From assembly GCA_015486425.1 (NCBI GenBank), contig WFRQ01000295.1:1-5158 (forward strand): a DNA stretch of 5,158 nt. Direction: 5' to 3'. A program made the translations under genes and the position numbers. Source of the DNA: Deltaproteobacteria bacterium (GTDB taxonomy: Bacteria > Desulfobacterota > Dissulfuribacteria > Dissulfuribacterales > QOAL01). The stretch's first letter is position 1. Each line of letters begins with the position of its first letter. The notes below the pieces were generated by a model. That model searched no databases, was not told where the DNA came from, and saw only the letters and a list, made by a program, of their open reading frames with translations. Below are positions 1 to 5,158 of the stretch, piece by piece.

Positions 1-186
1 GAGGGAGATCTTGATAATGATGCATCGTTTCTGGAACAGGGAGTTATTGATTCAACAGGCGTTCTTGAGCTGGTTGAATGGCTGGAAGAAACCTTTGAGT
101 TCAAGATAGACGATGAGGAGTTGATTCCGGAAAATCTTGACTCTGTAAATCTCATTGCAGCATTTATTGAGCGCAAGAAAAAATAA
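1..186 (+). CDS. Acyl carrier protein, C-terminal part (5' end outside window)
   Basis: Frame 1 is open from the first base to a TAA at 184-186, giving the last 61 residues of a small acidic protein. The segment GVIDSTGVLELVEWLEE (residues 14-30 of the visible part) matches the phosphopantetheine attachment region of carrier proteins, with Ser18 (codon 52-54) as the expected attachment site. The usual D-S-L/M is D-S-T here. The downstream stretch with IPENLDSVNLIAAFIE fits helices III-IV of an ACP, and a lysine-rich end closes the protein. A typical ACP has about 75-90 residues, so some 15-30 residues lie upstream. Such proteins carry acyl or aminoacyl groups as thioesters in the cytoplasm. 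The adenylate-forming ligase 336 bp downstream is a plausible loading partner, so this is more likely a dedicated carrier than the housekeeping fatty-acid ACP. That last point is inference. Confidence 0.88.
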   Translation, partial: EGDLDNDASFLEQGVIDSTGVLELVEWLEETFEFKIDDEELIPENLDSVNLIAAFIERKKK

Positions 187-196
187 CAGGTTCTGT

Positions 197-234
197 ATTG
201 AGCGATTGTCGGATTTGCTGGAAATCAGCTCAAT
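197..234 (+). other. Stem-loop downstream of the ACP gene
   Basis: ATTGAGC (197-203) pairs with GCTCAAT (228-234). The stem continues inward as GATT/AATC across a single bulged base, giving about 11 base pairs around a loop of about 15 nt. It begins 10 nt after the ACP stop codon. No T-run follows, so it is not a classical intrinsic terminator by itself. It could protect the 3' end of the ACP transcript or act together with the next hairpin. Confidence 0.45.
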
Positions 235-235
235 T

Positions 236-262
236 CAGGCAGGTGTAATCTGCTCCTGCCTG
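236..262 (+). terminator. GC-rich hairpin, weak terminator candidate
   Basis: CAGGCAGG (236-243) pairs perfectly with CCTGCCTG (255-262), giving an 8-bp stem with an 11-nt loop. Its position about 50 nt after the ACP stop suits a transcript end. The bases after the stem (TGTGCCTGGC) lack a U-tract, so intrinsic termination would be inefficient. A Rho-dependent end, or a simple mRNA-stabilising hairpin, is equally possible. Confidence 0.35.
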
Positions 263-283
263 TGTGCCTGGCATATGAACTTA

Positions 284-301
284 GGGGCTGTCCAAAAATA
301 A
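284..301 (+). repeat. Left terminal inverted repeat of the MITE-like element
   Basis: This 18-bp repeat, GGGGCTGTCCAAAAATAA, is matched exactly in reverse complement at 446-463. The base on each outer side (A283 and T464) would extend the match to 19 bp, but those bases also belong to the flanking TTA triplets. Confidence 0.85.
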
Positions 302-363
302 CTTACCGATTTCGCATCTCATCTTCAGGCCATCCTGAGCTGAACTTCAATCACAAAATCCTG

Positions 364-384
364 AGGCGTAGCCCGGCTACGCCT
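364..384. repeat. Central palindrome of the MITE-like element
   Basis: AGGCGTAGCC and GGCTACGCCT are perfect complements separated by the single base C374. As RNA or single-stranded DNA this would form a strong GC-rich tip for the long hairpin made by the whole element. Confidence 0.8.
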
Positions 385-445
385 GCGGTTTTGCTCAATC
401 AGTTCAACTCAGCCTGACCCAAATCTGAGCGCGCTATCATCCAAC

Positions 446-463
446 TTATTTTTGGACAGCCCC
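446..463 (-). repeat. Right terminal inverted repeat of the MITE-like element
   Basis: Exact reverse complement of 284-301. TTA follows directly at 464-466 and matches the TTA at 281-283 on the other side. Confidence 0.85.
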
Positions 464-485
464 TTAGGCATTTCAGGTGACAGGG

Positions 486-536
486 ATGCTGTTTTCCCGC
501 TGCGGAATATTGTCGGTTTTTCATGCTTATATATAA
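486..536 (+). CDS. Possible 16-codon leader ORF overlapping the ligase start
   Basis: An ATG at 486 follows AGGTGA (475-480) by 5 nt. It opens a 16-residue frame, MLFSRCGILSVFHAYI, ending with TAA at 534-536. The frame overlaps the first 14 nt of the ligase gene in another register. The ligase ATG at 523 has no visible Shine-Dalgarno sequence (TATTGTCGGTTTTTC precedes it), so ribosomes finishing this short frame could restart there. No homology is recognised. An ORF this short arises easily by chance, so this is offered as a possible coupling device and not as a proven gene. Confidence 0.25.
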   Translation: MLFSRCGILSVFHAYI

Positions 537-2070
537 TTATCTGCTGAATTCAGCGGAAAAATATCCTGAAAACCCTGTCCTTCTCCATGCAGGCAGGATT
601 GTCAGGTACAGCAGGCTGGCAGAGGCTTCCCGTTCAGTGGCCTCGTGGCTGTGCAGCAGGAGGTTTGAGCAGGGCTTCAGGGCAGCTATCCTTACAGAAG
701 ACCCTTTTGAATACTTTGCTGCCTATTTTGCAATTCTGATGGCAGGCGGCATAGTTGTTGGGCTAAATTCCCAGACATCTCGCAGGTCACTTGCTTATTT
801 CCTCAATGACAGCGGGGCATCTGTCCTGTTTGCAAACGGTAAGTATCTGAGAATAATAGAACAGACCATTTCTGATGTCCGGAAATTGTCTGACCTGTGC
901 ATTTCCGGTAAGAATATTCCTGAAAATGTGCATCAGACAGGCTGTGAGGACTTTAACCTCCTTCTTGAAAGCAGGGATGGCACCACTGACCTTCAGCTTC
1001 CCTGGCGCTCATCATGCGATACAGCCCAGATTATATACACATCCGGCACAACGGGAAAACCAAAGGGCGTGATGCTGAGTCATGCAGCCCTTGACGCCAA
1101 CACCTGCTCAATCATACAGTATCTCAATATTTCCCATAAAGACAGGGTGATGGCTGTGCTGCCGTTCTTCTACTCATACGGCAATTCAATCATGTTAACG
1201 CATGTGGCAGCAGGGGCATCATTGTCTGTAAATCAGAATTTCATGTACCCTAATGTTGTCCTTGAGCAGATGAAGGAGCATGAGGTTACCGGTCTTTCCG
1301 GAGTGCCATCTACCTTTTCCATACTGCTTTACCGCTCTGCCATACATAAGTACAGTTTTCCTTCCCTGAGGTATATTACACAGGCAGGGGCTCCCATGTC
1401 TCCCGCTGTTGCCCTGGAGCTTAAAAAGGTCTTTCCCGGCGTGGATGTTTTTATAATGTATGGGCAGACAGAGGCATCTGCCAGGCTCTCATACCTTCCG
1501 CCAGGTGAACTTGAGCAGAAACCAGGCTCAATCGGGGTGCCGATACCAGGAGTTGACCTTTGTCTTCTTGACCCGGATGCTAACCCGGTGCCCCCTGGTG
1601 AAACAGGGGAGATCGTGGCACGCGGTGAAAATATAATGTCAGGTTACTGGAACCGGCCTGAGGAGACTCATAAGGTCCTCCGCAGCCAGGGGCTCTGGAC
1701 TGGAGACCTGGCTTATCAGGATGCAGACGGATATTACTATATTGTCAGCCGCAAGAGCGATATCATCAAGAGTGGTTCGCACCGTATAGGTCCACAGGAA
1801 ATTGAGGATGTAATCATGGAGCATCCGGCTGTATCCGAGGTGGCAGTAACAGGCATTCCGGATGAGATACTTGATGAAAGAATAAAGGCCTGCATTGTTC
1901 TTAAACCAGAGGTTGAATGTGCTGAAAGAGAGATCAGGAAGCACTGTCGGGCCATTCTTCCGGCATACAAGGTCCCGCACGTTATAGAATTCCTTGCCGA
2001 ACTGCCTAAAACCTCTACAGGCAAGATAAAGAGGGCTGCATTAAGGGACATCCCGAAACAGGTAACGTAA
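523..2070 (+). CDS. AMP-forming acyl-CoA/acyl-ACP ligase (ANL superfamily)
   Basis: The 515-residue product is a full-length adenylate-forming enzyme. These enzymes activate a carboxylic acid with ATP as an acyl-AMP and pass it to CoA or a carrier-protein thiol. Visible motifs in order are the P-loop-like YTSGTTGKPKG (172-182), the A4 region LPFFYSYGN (213-221), YGQTEAS (313-319), WTGD (392-395), the hinge SRKSDIIKSG (409-418) and PKTSTGKIKR (495-504), with Lys501 as the expected adenylation lysine. All core motifs are intact. The start at 523 fits the usual N-terminus of the family. There is no in-frame start between the upstream stop at 478-480 and 523, although no Shine-Dalgarno is visible. 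The ACP gene upstream suggests loading onto that carrier. Size and ACP pairing recall the exosortase-associated acyl ligases, but no exosortase gene is in view. The substrate cannot be read from the sequence. Confidence 0.93.
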   Translation: MLIYNYLLNSAEKYPENPVLLHAGRIVRYSRLAEASRSVASWLCSRRFEQGFRAAILTEDPFEYFAAYFAILMAGGIVVGLNSQTSRRSLAYFLNDSGASVLFANGKYLRIIEQTISDVRKLSDLCISGKNIPENVHQTGCEDFNLLLESRDGTTDLQLPWRSSCDTAQIIYTSGTTGKPKGVMLSHAALDANTCSIIQYLNISHKDRVMAVLPFFYSYGNSIMLTHVAAGASLSVNQNFMYPNVVLEQMKEHEVTGLSGVPSTFSILLYRSAIHKYSFPSLRYITQAGAPMSPAVALELKKVFPGVDVFIMYGQTEASARLSYLPPGELEQKPGSIGVPIPGVDLCLLDPDANPVPPGETGEIVARGENIMSGYWNRPEETHKVLRSQGLWTGDLAYQDADGYYYIVSRKSDIIKSGSHRIGPQEIEDVIMEHPAVSEVAVTGIPDEILDERIKACIVLKPEVECAEREIRKHCRAILPAYKVPHVIEFLAELPKTSTGKIKRAALRDIPKQVT

Positions 2071-2071
2071 C

Positions 2072-3076
2072 ATGAAACGATGTACAAGGTGTATCCTTCC
2101 GGAGACATTTCCGGGCATAAAATTTGATGAGAATGGTCTATGTACCCACTGCCGCAGGCCATCCAGGGCCGCTATGAAAGAAAATAAAAAAGAGTGGGAG
2201 GAGAAGTTTCTTGCCCTGATTGAAGAGTACAGGAAAAGGCCAGGGGCAGGTTCCACCTACGATGTCATCATGGCATACAGTGGCGGTAAGGACAGCACAT
2301 ATACACTTGATATTTTTGTTAACCGTTACAATCTTCGAGTTCTTGCCTACACCTTTGATAATGCCTTCATGTCTCCCGGTGCCTTTGTGAATATCCGGAA
2401 TGTATGTTCAAACCTCGGCGTTGACAGCCTGGTGGTGCATCCGTCGCCCGGGATGCTGAAAAAGATATTTCGTACTGCCTCATCAAGGCCCATGTATTCA
2501 CCAAAGACCCTTGAGCGTGCCAGCACAATCTGTACTTCGTGTATCGGCATGGTGAAATCCTCAATGCTCAGGACCGCCATTGAAAAGAATATTCCGTTTG
2601 TGGGTTTTGGCTGGTCTCCAGGCCAGGCGCCTCTCCAGTCATCTGTTATGAAGACCAACGCGGCCCTTATGAAGGCATCCCAGAAGGCGATTTACACGCC
2701 CTTGCATGATATAGCAGGTGATGCCATCAATCCGTTCTTTGTTACGGATGAGCAGTTCAGTCAGCCTGAGCGTTTTCCATGGAATATACATCCACTGGCC
2801 TTTCTTGATTATGATGAGTCTGACATTGTTAAGAGAAATATGGAGATAGGCTGGGAAAAACCAGATGATACAGATCCTAATTCCACCAACTGCCTGCTTA
2901 ATGCCTTTGCCAACAATGTTCACAGAAAGACGTATGGCTTTCATCCCTACGTGTGGGAGATAGCCAACATGGTGCGTCAGGGTGTCATGACCAGGGAAGA
3001 CGGGCTTGCCAAAATAGAACCGCCTGAAAATCCAGAGATGGTAGCGCTGATAGAGGGGGAGTTGCAGGCAGATTAA
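2072..3076 (+). CDS. PP-loop ATPase, N-acetyl sugar amidotransferase-like, with zinc ribbon
   Basis: The 334-residue product begins with a four-cysteine ribbon, C4-x2-C7 and C24-x2-C27, around ETFPGIKFDENG. The PP-loop ATP-pyrophosphatase signature SGGKDS follows at 70-75. A second pair, C154-T-S-C157, and a lone C274 in STNCLLN come later. The C-terminus has GVMTREDGL (304-312), a tail also seen in the WbpG/PseA-type sugar amidotransferases, which adenylate a substrate carbonyl and replace its oxygen with ammonia in surface-sugar pathways. The three-cysteine set C154/C157/C274 also recalls the [4Fe-4S] site of TtuA/TtcA-type tRNA thiolases, so a sulfur-transfer role is a real alternative. 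The ATG at 2072 lies 1 nt after the ligase stop, with AGG at 2060-2062 as a modest ribosome site. The stop overlaps the next gene. Family placement is firm to the PP-loop level; substrate and reaction are not. Confidence 0.85.
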   Translation: MKRCTRCILPETFPGIKFDENGLCTHCRRPSRAAMKENKKEWEEKFLALIEEYRKRPGAGSTYDVIMAYSGGKDSTYTLDIFVNRYNLRVLAYTFDNAFMSPGAFVNIRNVCSNLGVDSLVVHPSPGMLKKIFRTASSRPMYSPKTLERASTICTSCIGMVKSSMLRTAIEKNIPFVGFGWSPGQAPLQSSVMKTNAALMKASQKAIYTPLHDIAGDAINPFFVTDEQFSQPERFPWNIHPLAFLDYDESDIVKRNMEIGWEKPDDTDPNSTNCLLNAFANNVHRKTYGFHPYVWEIANMVRQGVMTREDGLAKIEPPENPEMVALIEGELQAD

Positions 3077-3078
3077 TG
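3053..3078 (+). promoter_or_regulatory. Translational coupling site at the PP-loop/beta-CASP junction
   Basis: The stop TAA (3074-3076) and the next ATG (3076-3078) share one base in TAATG. A purine-rich GAGGGGGAG lies at 3053-3061, though 14 nt is a long spacing. A closer AGG sits at 3066-3068 with 7 nt to the start. The layout favours termination-reinitiation and roughly equal production of the two proteins. Confidence 0.65.
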
Positions 3079-4440
3079 ATATTGCCTGGGGTCGTTCATC
3101 TTGGCGCTGAAAACTGCGTTACCGGCTCGTGTCACCTGCTTCAGTGGAACGGGCTCAATATCATGGTGGACTGCGGGGCGGTGCAGGGAAGTGACAGGGC
3201 AGTTCCCGTGTCAGAGTGGCCGGCAGCTCCTGAAGATATTGATTTTCTCTTTATCACTCATGCACATATAGACCATGTCGGCAGGCTTCCTGAGCTCATA
3301 ACCGCAGGATTTCACGGAGATATAATCTGCTCACATCCCACCAGGGCTCTCCTTGGCGTGATGCTCAGGGATGCCATAAATTTTATGGATTATGCAGAGG
3401 GAGAGTCTGAAAAGATCATCGATATCATTGATGAACTTTCCTGGGGTTTTGAATATGGTCAGAGCTTTGATCTGAAAAGGGGAGCTGTTTTTTCTCTTGG
3501 CCGTGCCGGGCACATACTGGGTTCAGCATTCATACGCTTTGTGTTCAAACATGCCGGAGATGAATACTCAGTGCTGTTTTCAGGTGATCTTGGTAATGTT
3601 GATACGCCCCTGCTTCCTGACCCTGAGATACCGGAATCAAGCGATCTCCTTGTTCTTGAATCAACATATGGCAATCGGCTTCATGAAAACCGTAAAGACC
3701 GGCTTTTCAGACTGGCACAGGCTGTTTCCACCACGCTGGAAAAACATGGTACTGTTTATATCCCGGCATTTGCTCTGGGGAGGACCCAGGAGCTGCTTTA
3801 TGAACTTGACCGTCTGTTTACAGAGGAAGAGTGGCGGCAGCGGTTCCCTGTCTTTTCACAATATGATTCAGGGACTGCTCCTGTTGCAGTGTTTGTTGAT
3901 ACACCGCTTGGAGCAGAGATAACAGAAATTTTTTCGTCTCTATCGCAGTTCTGGGACAGGGAAGCAAAGGAACTGCTCATTGCAGGAGATCATCCTCTTG
4001 ATTTCCATGGACTCTATTCAGCAGTTGGATTTCATGACCATTTACGTCTGCTTGATTATGAAAAGCCTGCCATAATTGTTGCTGGAAGCGGCATGTGTAC
4101 TGGCGGGCGGATTATTGACCATTTGAAGCAGGCCCTGGCAAAACCGGAAAATCATATCCTGTTCGTGGGCTATCAGGCTGCCGGCACACCTGGGCGGGAT
4201 ATAGTCAGATACAGCAGGAAGCCTGACGGTTATGTAATTATGGATGGAGAAAGGATTCCTGTCAGGGCAGCGGTTACGCAGCTTTCAGGCTATTCAGCCC
4301 ATGCGGATAAAAATGGGCTTGTTGAATGGGTCAAATCCATGAGAGAAAAACCTGCGGGAATTAAACTGGTCCATGGAGAGCCGCCCGCGCAGAGGGCATT
4401 AATGAAGGCATTAGGCAGGCAGGGATATAATATTTTTTAA
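3076..4440 (+). CDS. Beta-CASP metallo-beta-lactamase-fold ribonuclease (CPSF73/Ysh1-like)
   Basis: The 454-residue product has the full set of beta-CASP motifs. The metal site shows HAHIDH (62-67), H146 in GHILGSA and D171 in SGDLG. The beta-CASP region shows motif A E195 in LESTYG, motif B H409 in SGYSAHAD and motif C H433 in VHGE. The conserved IPAFALGRTQELL (229-241) and AGSGMCTGGR (336-345) are also present. Family members are two-zinc nucleases that cleave or trim RNA, related to the eukaryotic pre-mRNA 3' endonuclease and to RNase J. The length is normal for the compact bacterial and archaeal form, and no KH domains precede the catalytic part. No catalytic residue is missing, so activity is expected. 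The start codon overlaps the stop of the PP-loop gene by one base. Its role in a biosynthetic operon is unexplained: it may process operon or tRNA transcripts, or be co-opted for another phosphodiester or ester substrate. Confidence 0.92.
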   Translation: MILPGVVHLGAENCVTGSCHLLQWNGLNIMVDCGAVQGSDRAVPVSEWPAAPEDIDFLFITHAHIDHVGRLPELITAGFHGDIICSHPTRALLGVMLRDAINFMDYAEGESEKIIDIIDELSWGFEYGQSFDLKRGAVFSLGRAGHILGSAFIRFVFKHAGDEYSVLFSGDLGNVDTPLLPDPEIPESSDLLVLESTYGNRLHENRKDRLFRLAQAVSTTLEKHGTVYIPAFALGRTQELLYELDRLFTEEEWRQRFPVFSQYDSGTAPVAVFVDTPLGAEITEIFSSLSQFWDREAKELLIAGDHPLDFHGLYSAVGFHDHLRLLDYEKPAIIVAGSGMCTGGRIIDHLKQALAKPENHILFVGYQAAGTPGRDIVRYSRKPDGYVIMDGERIPVRAAVTQLSGYSAHADKNGLVEWVKSMREKPAGIKLVHGEPPAQRALMKALGRQGYNIF

Positions 4441-4516
4441 ATTTTAATTTTGATCTTTCTGTTGCGGCAGGTATCTATTGAGATTGTGCCTGAAAATGTT
4501 TCCCTGCATGGATAGC

Positions 4517-4551
4517 AAAATTAAGAATTCAAAATTAAAAATTAAAAATTA
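4517..4551 (+). repeat. AT-rich heptamer tandem repeat
   Basis: Five in-phase 7-bp units occupy 35 bp. AAAATTA occurs at 4517, 4531, 4538 and 4545, with one diverged unit (AGAATTC) at 4524. The block ends 4 nt before the Shine-Dalgarno of the dehydrogenase gene, so it lies in that gene's 5' untranslated or promoter region. A shorter T-rich counterpart (AAATTTTAATTTT, 4439-4451) lies just after the nuclease stop and could pair with it imperfectly. It may act as an AT-rich upstream element, a weak translation enhancer, or simply be slippage-prone sequence. Confidence 0.7.
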
Positions 4552-4555
4552 AGAC

Positions 4556-4561
4556 GGGGAG
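4556..4561 (+). promoter_or_regulatory. Ribosome binding site of the dehydrogenase gene
   Basis: GGGGAG lies 6 nt upstream of the ATG at 4568 and is the clearest Shine-Dalgarno in the window. It fixes the start of the downstream gene. That gene therefore starts independently and is not translationally coupled to the nuclease gene 127 bp upstream. Confidence 0.75.
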
Positions 4562-4567
4562 TTTTAT

Positions 4568-5158
4568 ATGAATATAACCATGATAGGCACAGGCTATGTT
4601 GGCCTGGTTACAGGCACATGTTTTGCCGAGTTCGGACATCATATAACCTGCGTTGACAAGATTGAAGAAAAAATAACAAAACTCAAGGATGGTATTATTC
4701 CCATATATGAACCTGGTCTTGAGGCCCTGGTAAGTAAAAATGTTTCAGAAGGGCGCCTGAGTTTTACTACTGATTTGGAATCGGCAGTGCCCGGCGCAGA
4801 TGCAGTGTTTATAGCGGTCGGCACCCCTACCAGCAGACGCGGAGACGGTTATGCCGATCTGACCTATATATATGAGGCATCAAAGGAGATAGCGCCTCAT
4901 ATCAAGGATTATACTGTTATTGTGGATAAAAGCACCGTCCCTGTAGGCACTGCGAGACAGGTTGCGCGTATTATCGCCGAGGAGAACCCGGAAGCTGATT
5001 TTGATGTTGCTTCCAACCCTGAGTTTTTGAGGGAGGGAGCTGCGATAAGCGACTTCATGCGTCCTGACCGTGTTGTTATAGGCGTTGATAACAACCGCGC
5101 TGAGCAGGTGCTTAGAGATATTTACAAGCCGCTTTACCTTATTGAGACGCCAATTGTA
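4568..5158 (+). CDS. UDP-glucose/GDP-mannose 6-dehydrogenase family, N-terminal part (runs off window)
   Basis: The first 197 residues are visible and the frame is open to the last base. The Rossmann motif GTGYVG (7-12), D30 at the end of the second strand for NAD ribose binding, IPIYEPGL (44-51), VGTPT (84-88), KSTVPVGT (121-128) and SNPEFLREGAAI (149-160) followed by DRVVIG are all typical of UDP-glucose 6-dehydrogenase. That enzyme oxidises UDP-glucose to UDP-glucuronate with two NAD+, feeding capsule, exopolysaccharide or LPS sugars. The catalytic cysteine lies in the missing half. The family has about 430-450 residues, so a little under half is shown. Related UDP-N-acetyl-sugar and GDP-mannose dehydrogenases share these N-terminal motifs, but IPIYEPGL with FLREGAAI favours the UDP-glucose enzyme. 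A start at 4568 is supported by GGGGAG 6 nt upstream. It may be co-transcribed with the operon or have its own promoter in the AT-rich gap. Confidence 0.9.
   Translation, partial: MNITMIGTGYVGLVTGTCFAEFGHHITCVDKIEEKITKLKDGIIPIYEPGLEALVSKNVSEGRLSFTTDLESAVPGADAVFIAVGTPTSRRGDGYADLTYIYEASKEIAPHIKDYTVIVDKSTVPVGTARQVARIIAEENPEADFDVASNPEFLREGAAISDFMRPDRVVIGVDNNRAEQVLRDIYKPLYLIETPIV

Larger units (their letters stand above)
284..463. mobile_element. MITE-like 180-bp palindromic element
   Basis: The ends are perfect inverted repeats: GGGGCTGTCCAAAAATAA at 284-301 and its reverse complement at 446-463. They are flanked by the direct triplet TTA (281-283 and 464-466), a candidate target-site duplication. 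The inner core at 364-384 is a perfect 10-bp palindrome around one base, C374. The centre of the terminal repeats (373.5) coincides with the centre of this core. Between them the arms also match imperfectly, for example TCAGG and GAGCTGAAC on the left against the complement of GTTCAACTC and CCTGA on the right. There is no transposase ORF, so any movement would depend on an enzyme supplied elsewhere. The GGGGCTGTCCAAAA-type end resembles ends of several DDE insertion-sequence families, but the family cannot be fixed by eye. It lies between the ACP and ligase genes without breaking either. Confidence 0.8.
187..522. other. Intergenic region with stem-loops, a MITE-like element and a possible leader ORF
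   Basis: No full-size coding region is seen on either strand in these 336 bases. The stretch is occupied by two tandem stem-loops just after the ACP stop, a 180-bp inverted-repeat element, and about 56 bases before the ligase start that include a 16-codon ORF. No convincing sigma-70 promoter was found. The ligase operon could therefore be read from an ACP promoter upstream of the window, or from a promoter not recognisable by eye. Confidence 0.7.

Noticed and set aside
875..1072. 65-codon + strand ORF inside the ligase gene
   Set aside because: It is in an alternative frame within the conserved ligase coding sequence and shows no independent evidence.
1737..2162. 141-codon - strand ORF across the ligase/PP-loop junction
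   Set aside because: It is antisense to two well-supported genes and has no recognised motif. It is best explained as a shadow of their codon usage.
3497..3922. 141-codon + strand ORF inside the nuclease gene
   Set aside because: It lies wholly within the beta-CASP gene in another frame. It has no recognisable domain, while the overlapping frame carries all catalytic motifs.
4450..4477. TTGATC ... TATCTA as a sigma-70 promoter for the dehydrogenase gene
   Set aside because: The -10 match is poor, the spacing is 16 nt, and AT-rich sequence gives such matches by chance. It is too weak to list as a feature.
5072..5095. GTTGTTAT / ATAACAAC perfect 8-bp inverted repeat
   Set aside because: It lies inside conserved dehydrogenase coding sequence (VVIGVDNN) and is explained by codon choice. 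There is no reason to see an operator there.
1..5158. CRISPR array, tRNA or rRNA gene
   Set aside because: No regularly spaced repeats of CRISPR size, no tRNA cloverleaf and no rRNA-like stretch were seen on either strand.

Overview
The window reads as chromosomal DNA from a bacterium of moderate GC content. It is compact, with all genes on the + strand and AGG/GGAG-type ribosome binding sites at most starts. The set of an acyl carrier protein, an AMP-forming acyl ligase, a sugar-amidotransferase-like PP-loop enzyme and UDP-glucose dehydrogenase suggests a Gram-negative surface-polysaccharide or glycoconjugate locus. Taxonomic placement from this alone is weak. A mid-GC environmental bacterium, for example of the Desulfobacterota or Nitrospirota type, would fit but is not demonstrated.

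Layout. Positions 1-186 are the 3' end of an acyl carrier protein gene. Positions 187-522 carry no convincing full-size gene. They hold two tandem stem-loops (197-234 and 236-262) and then a 180-bp element (284-463) with 18-bp terminal inverted repeats. Its two halves fold on each other almost end to end, so it looks like a MITE. A possible 16-codon leader ORF (486-536) runs into the next gene. Positions 523-4440 are a tight three-gene operon: an AMP-binding acyl-CoA/acyl-ACP ligase (523-2070), a PP-loop ATPase with an N-terminal four-cysteine zinc ribbon (2072-3076), and a beta-CASP metallo-beta-lactamase-fold ribonuclease (3076-4440). The first junction has a 1-nt gap and the second a 1-nt overlap, so translation is probably coupled. 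After a 127-bp gap containing an AT-rich heptamer repeat (4517-4551), a UDP-glucose/GDP-mannose dehydrogenase family gene starts at 4568 and runs off the window.

How the genes may work together (inference). The ligase could activate a carboxylic acid and load it on the carrier protein encoded just upstream. The PP-loop enzyme could amidate or thiolate a sugar or acyl intermediate. The dehydrogenase would supply a UDP-uronic acid. The beta-CASP nuclease is the odd member: its family acts on RNA, yet it is locked into the same translational unit as the PP-loop enzyme. That pairing, together with the cysteine layout of the PP-loop protein, is the most interesting part of the window.
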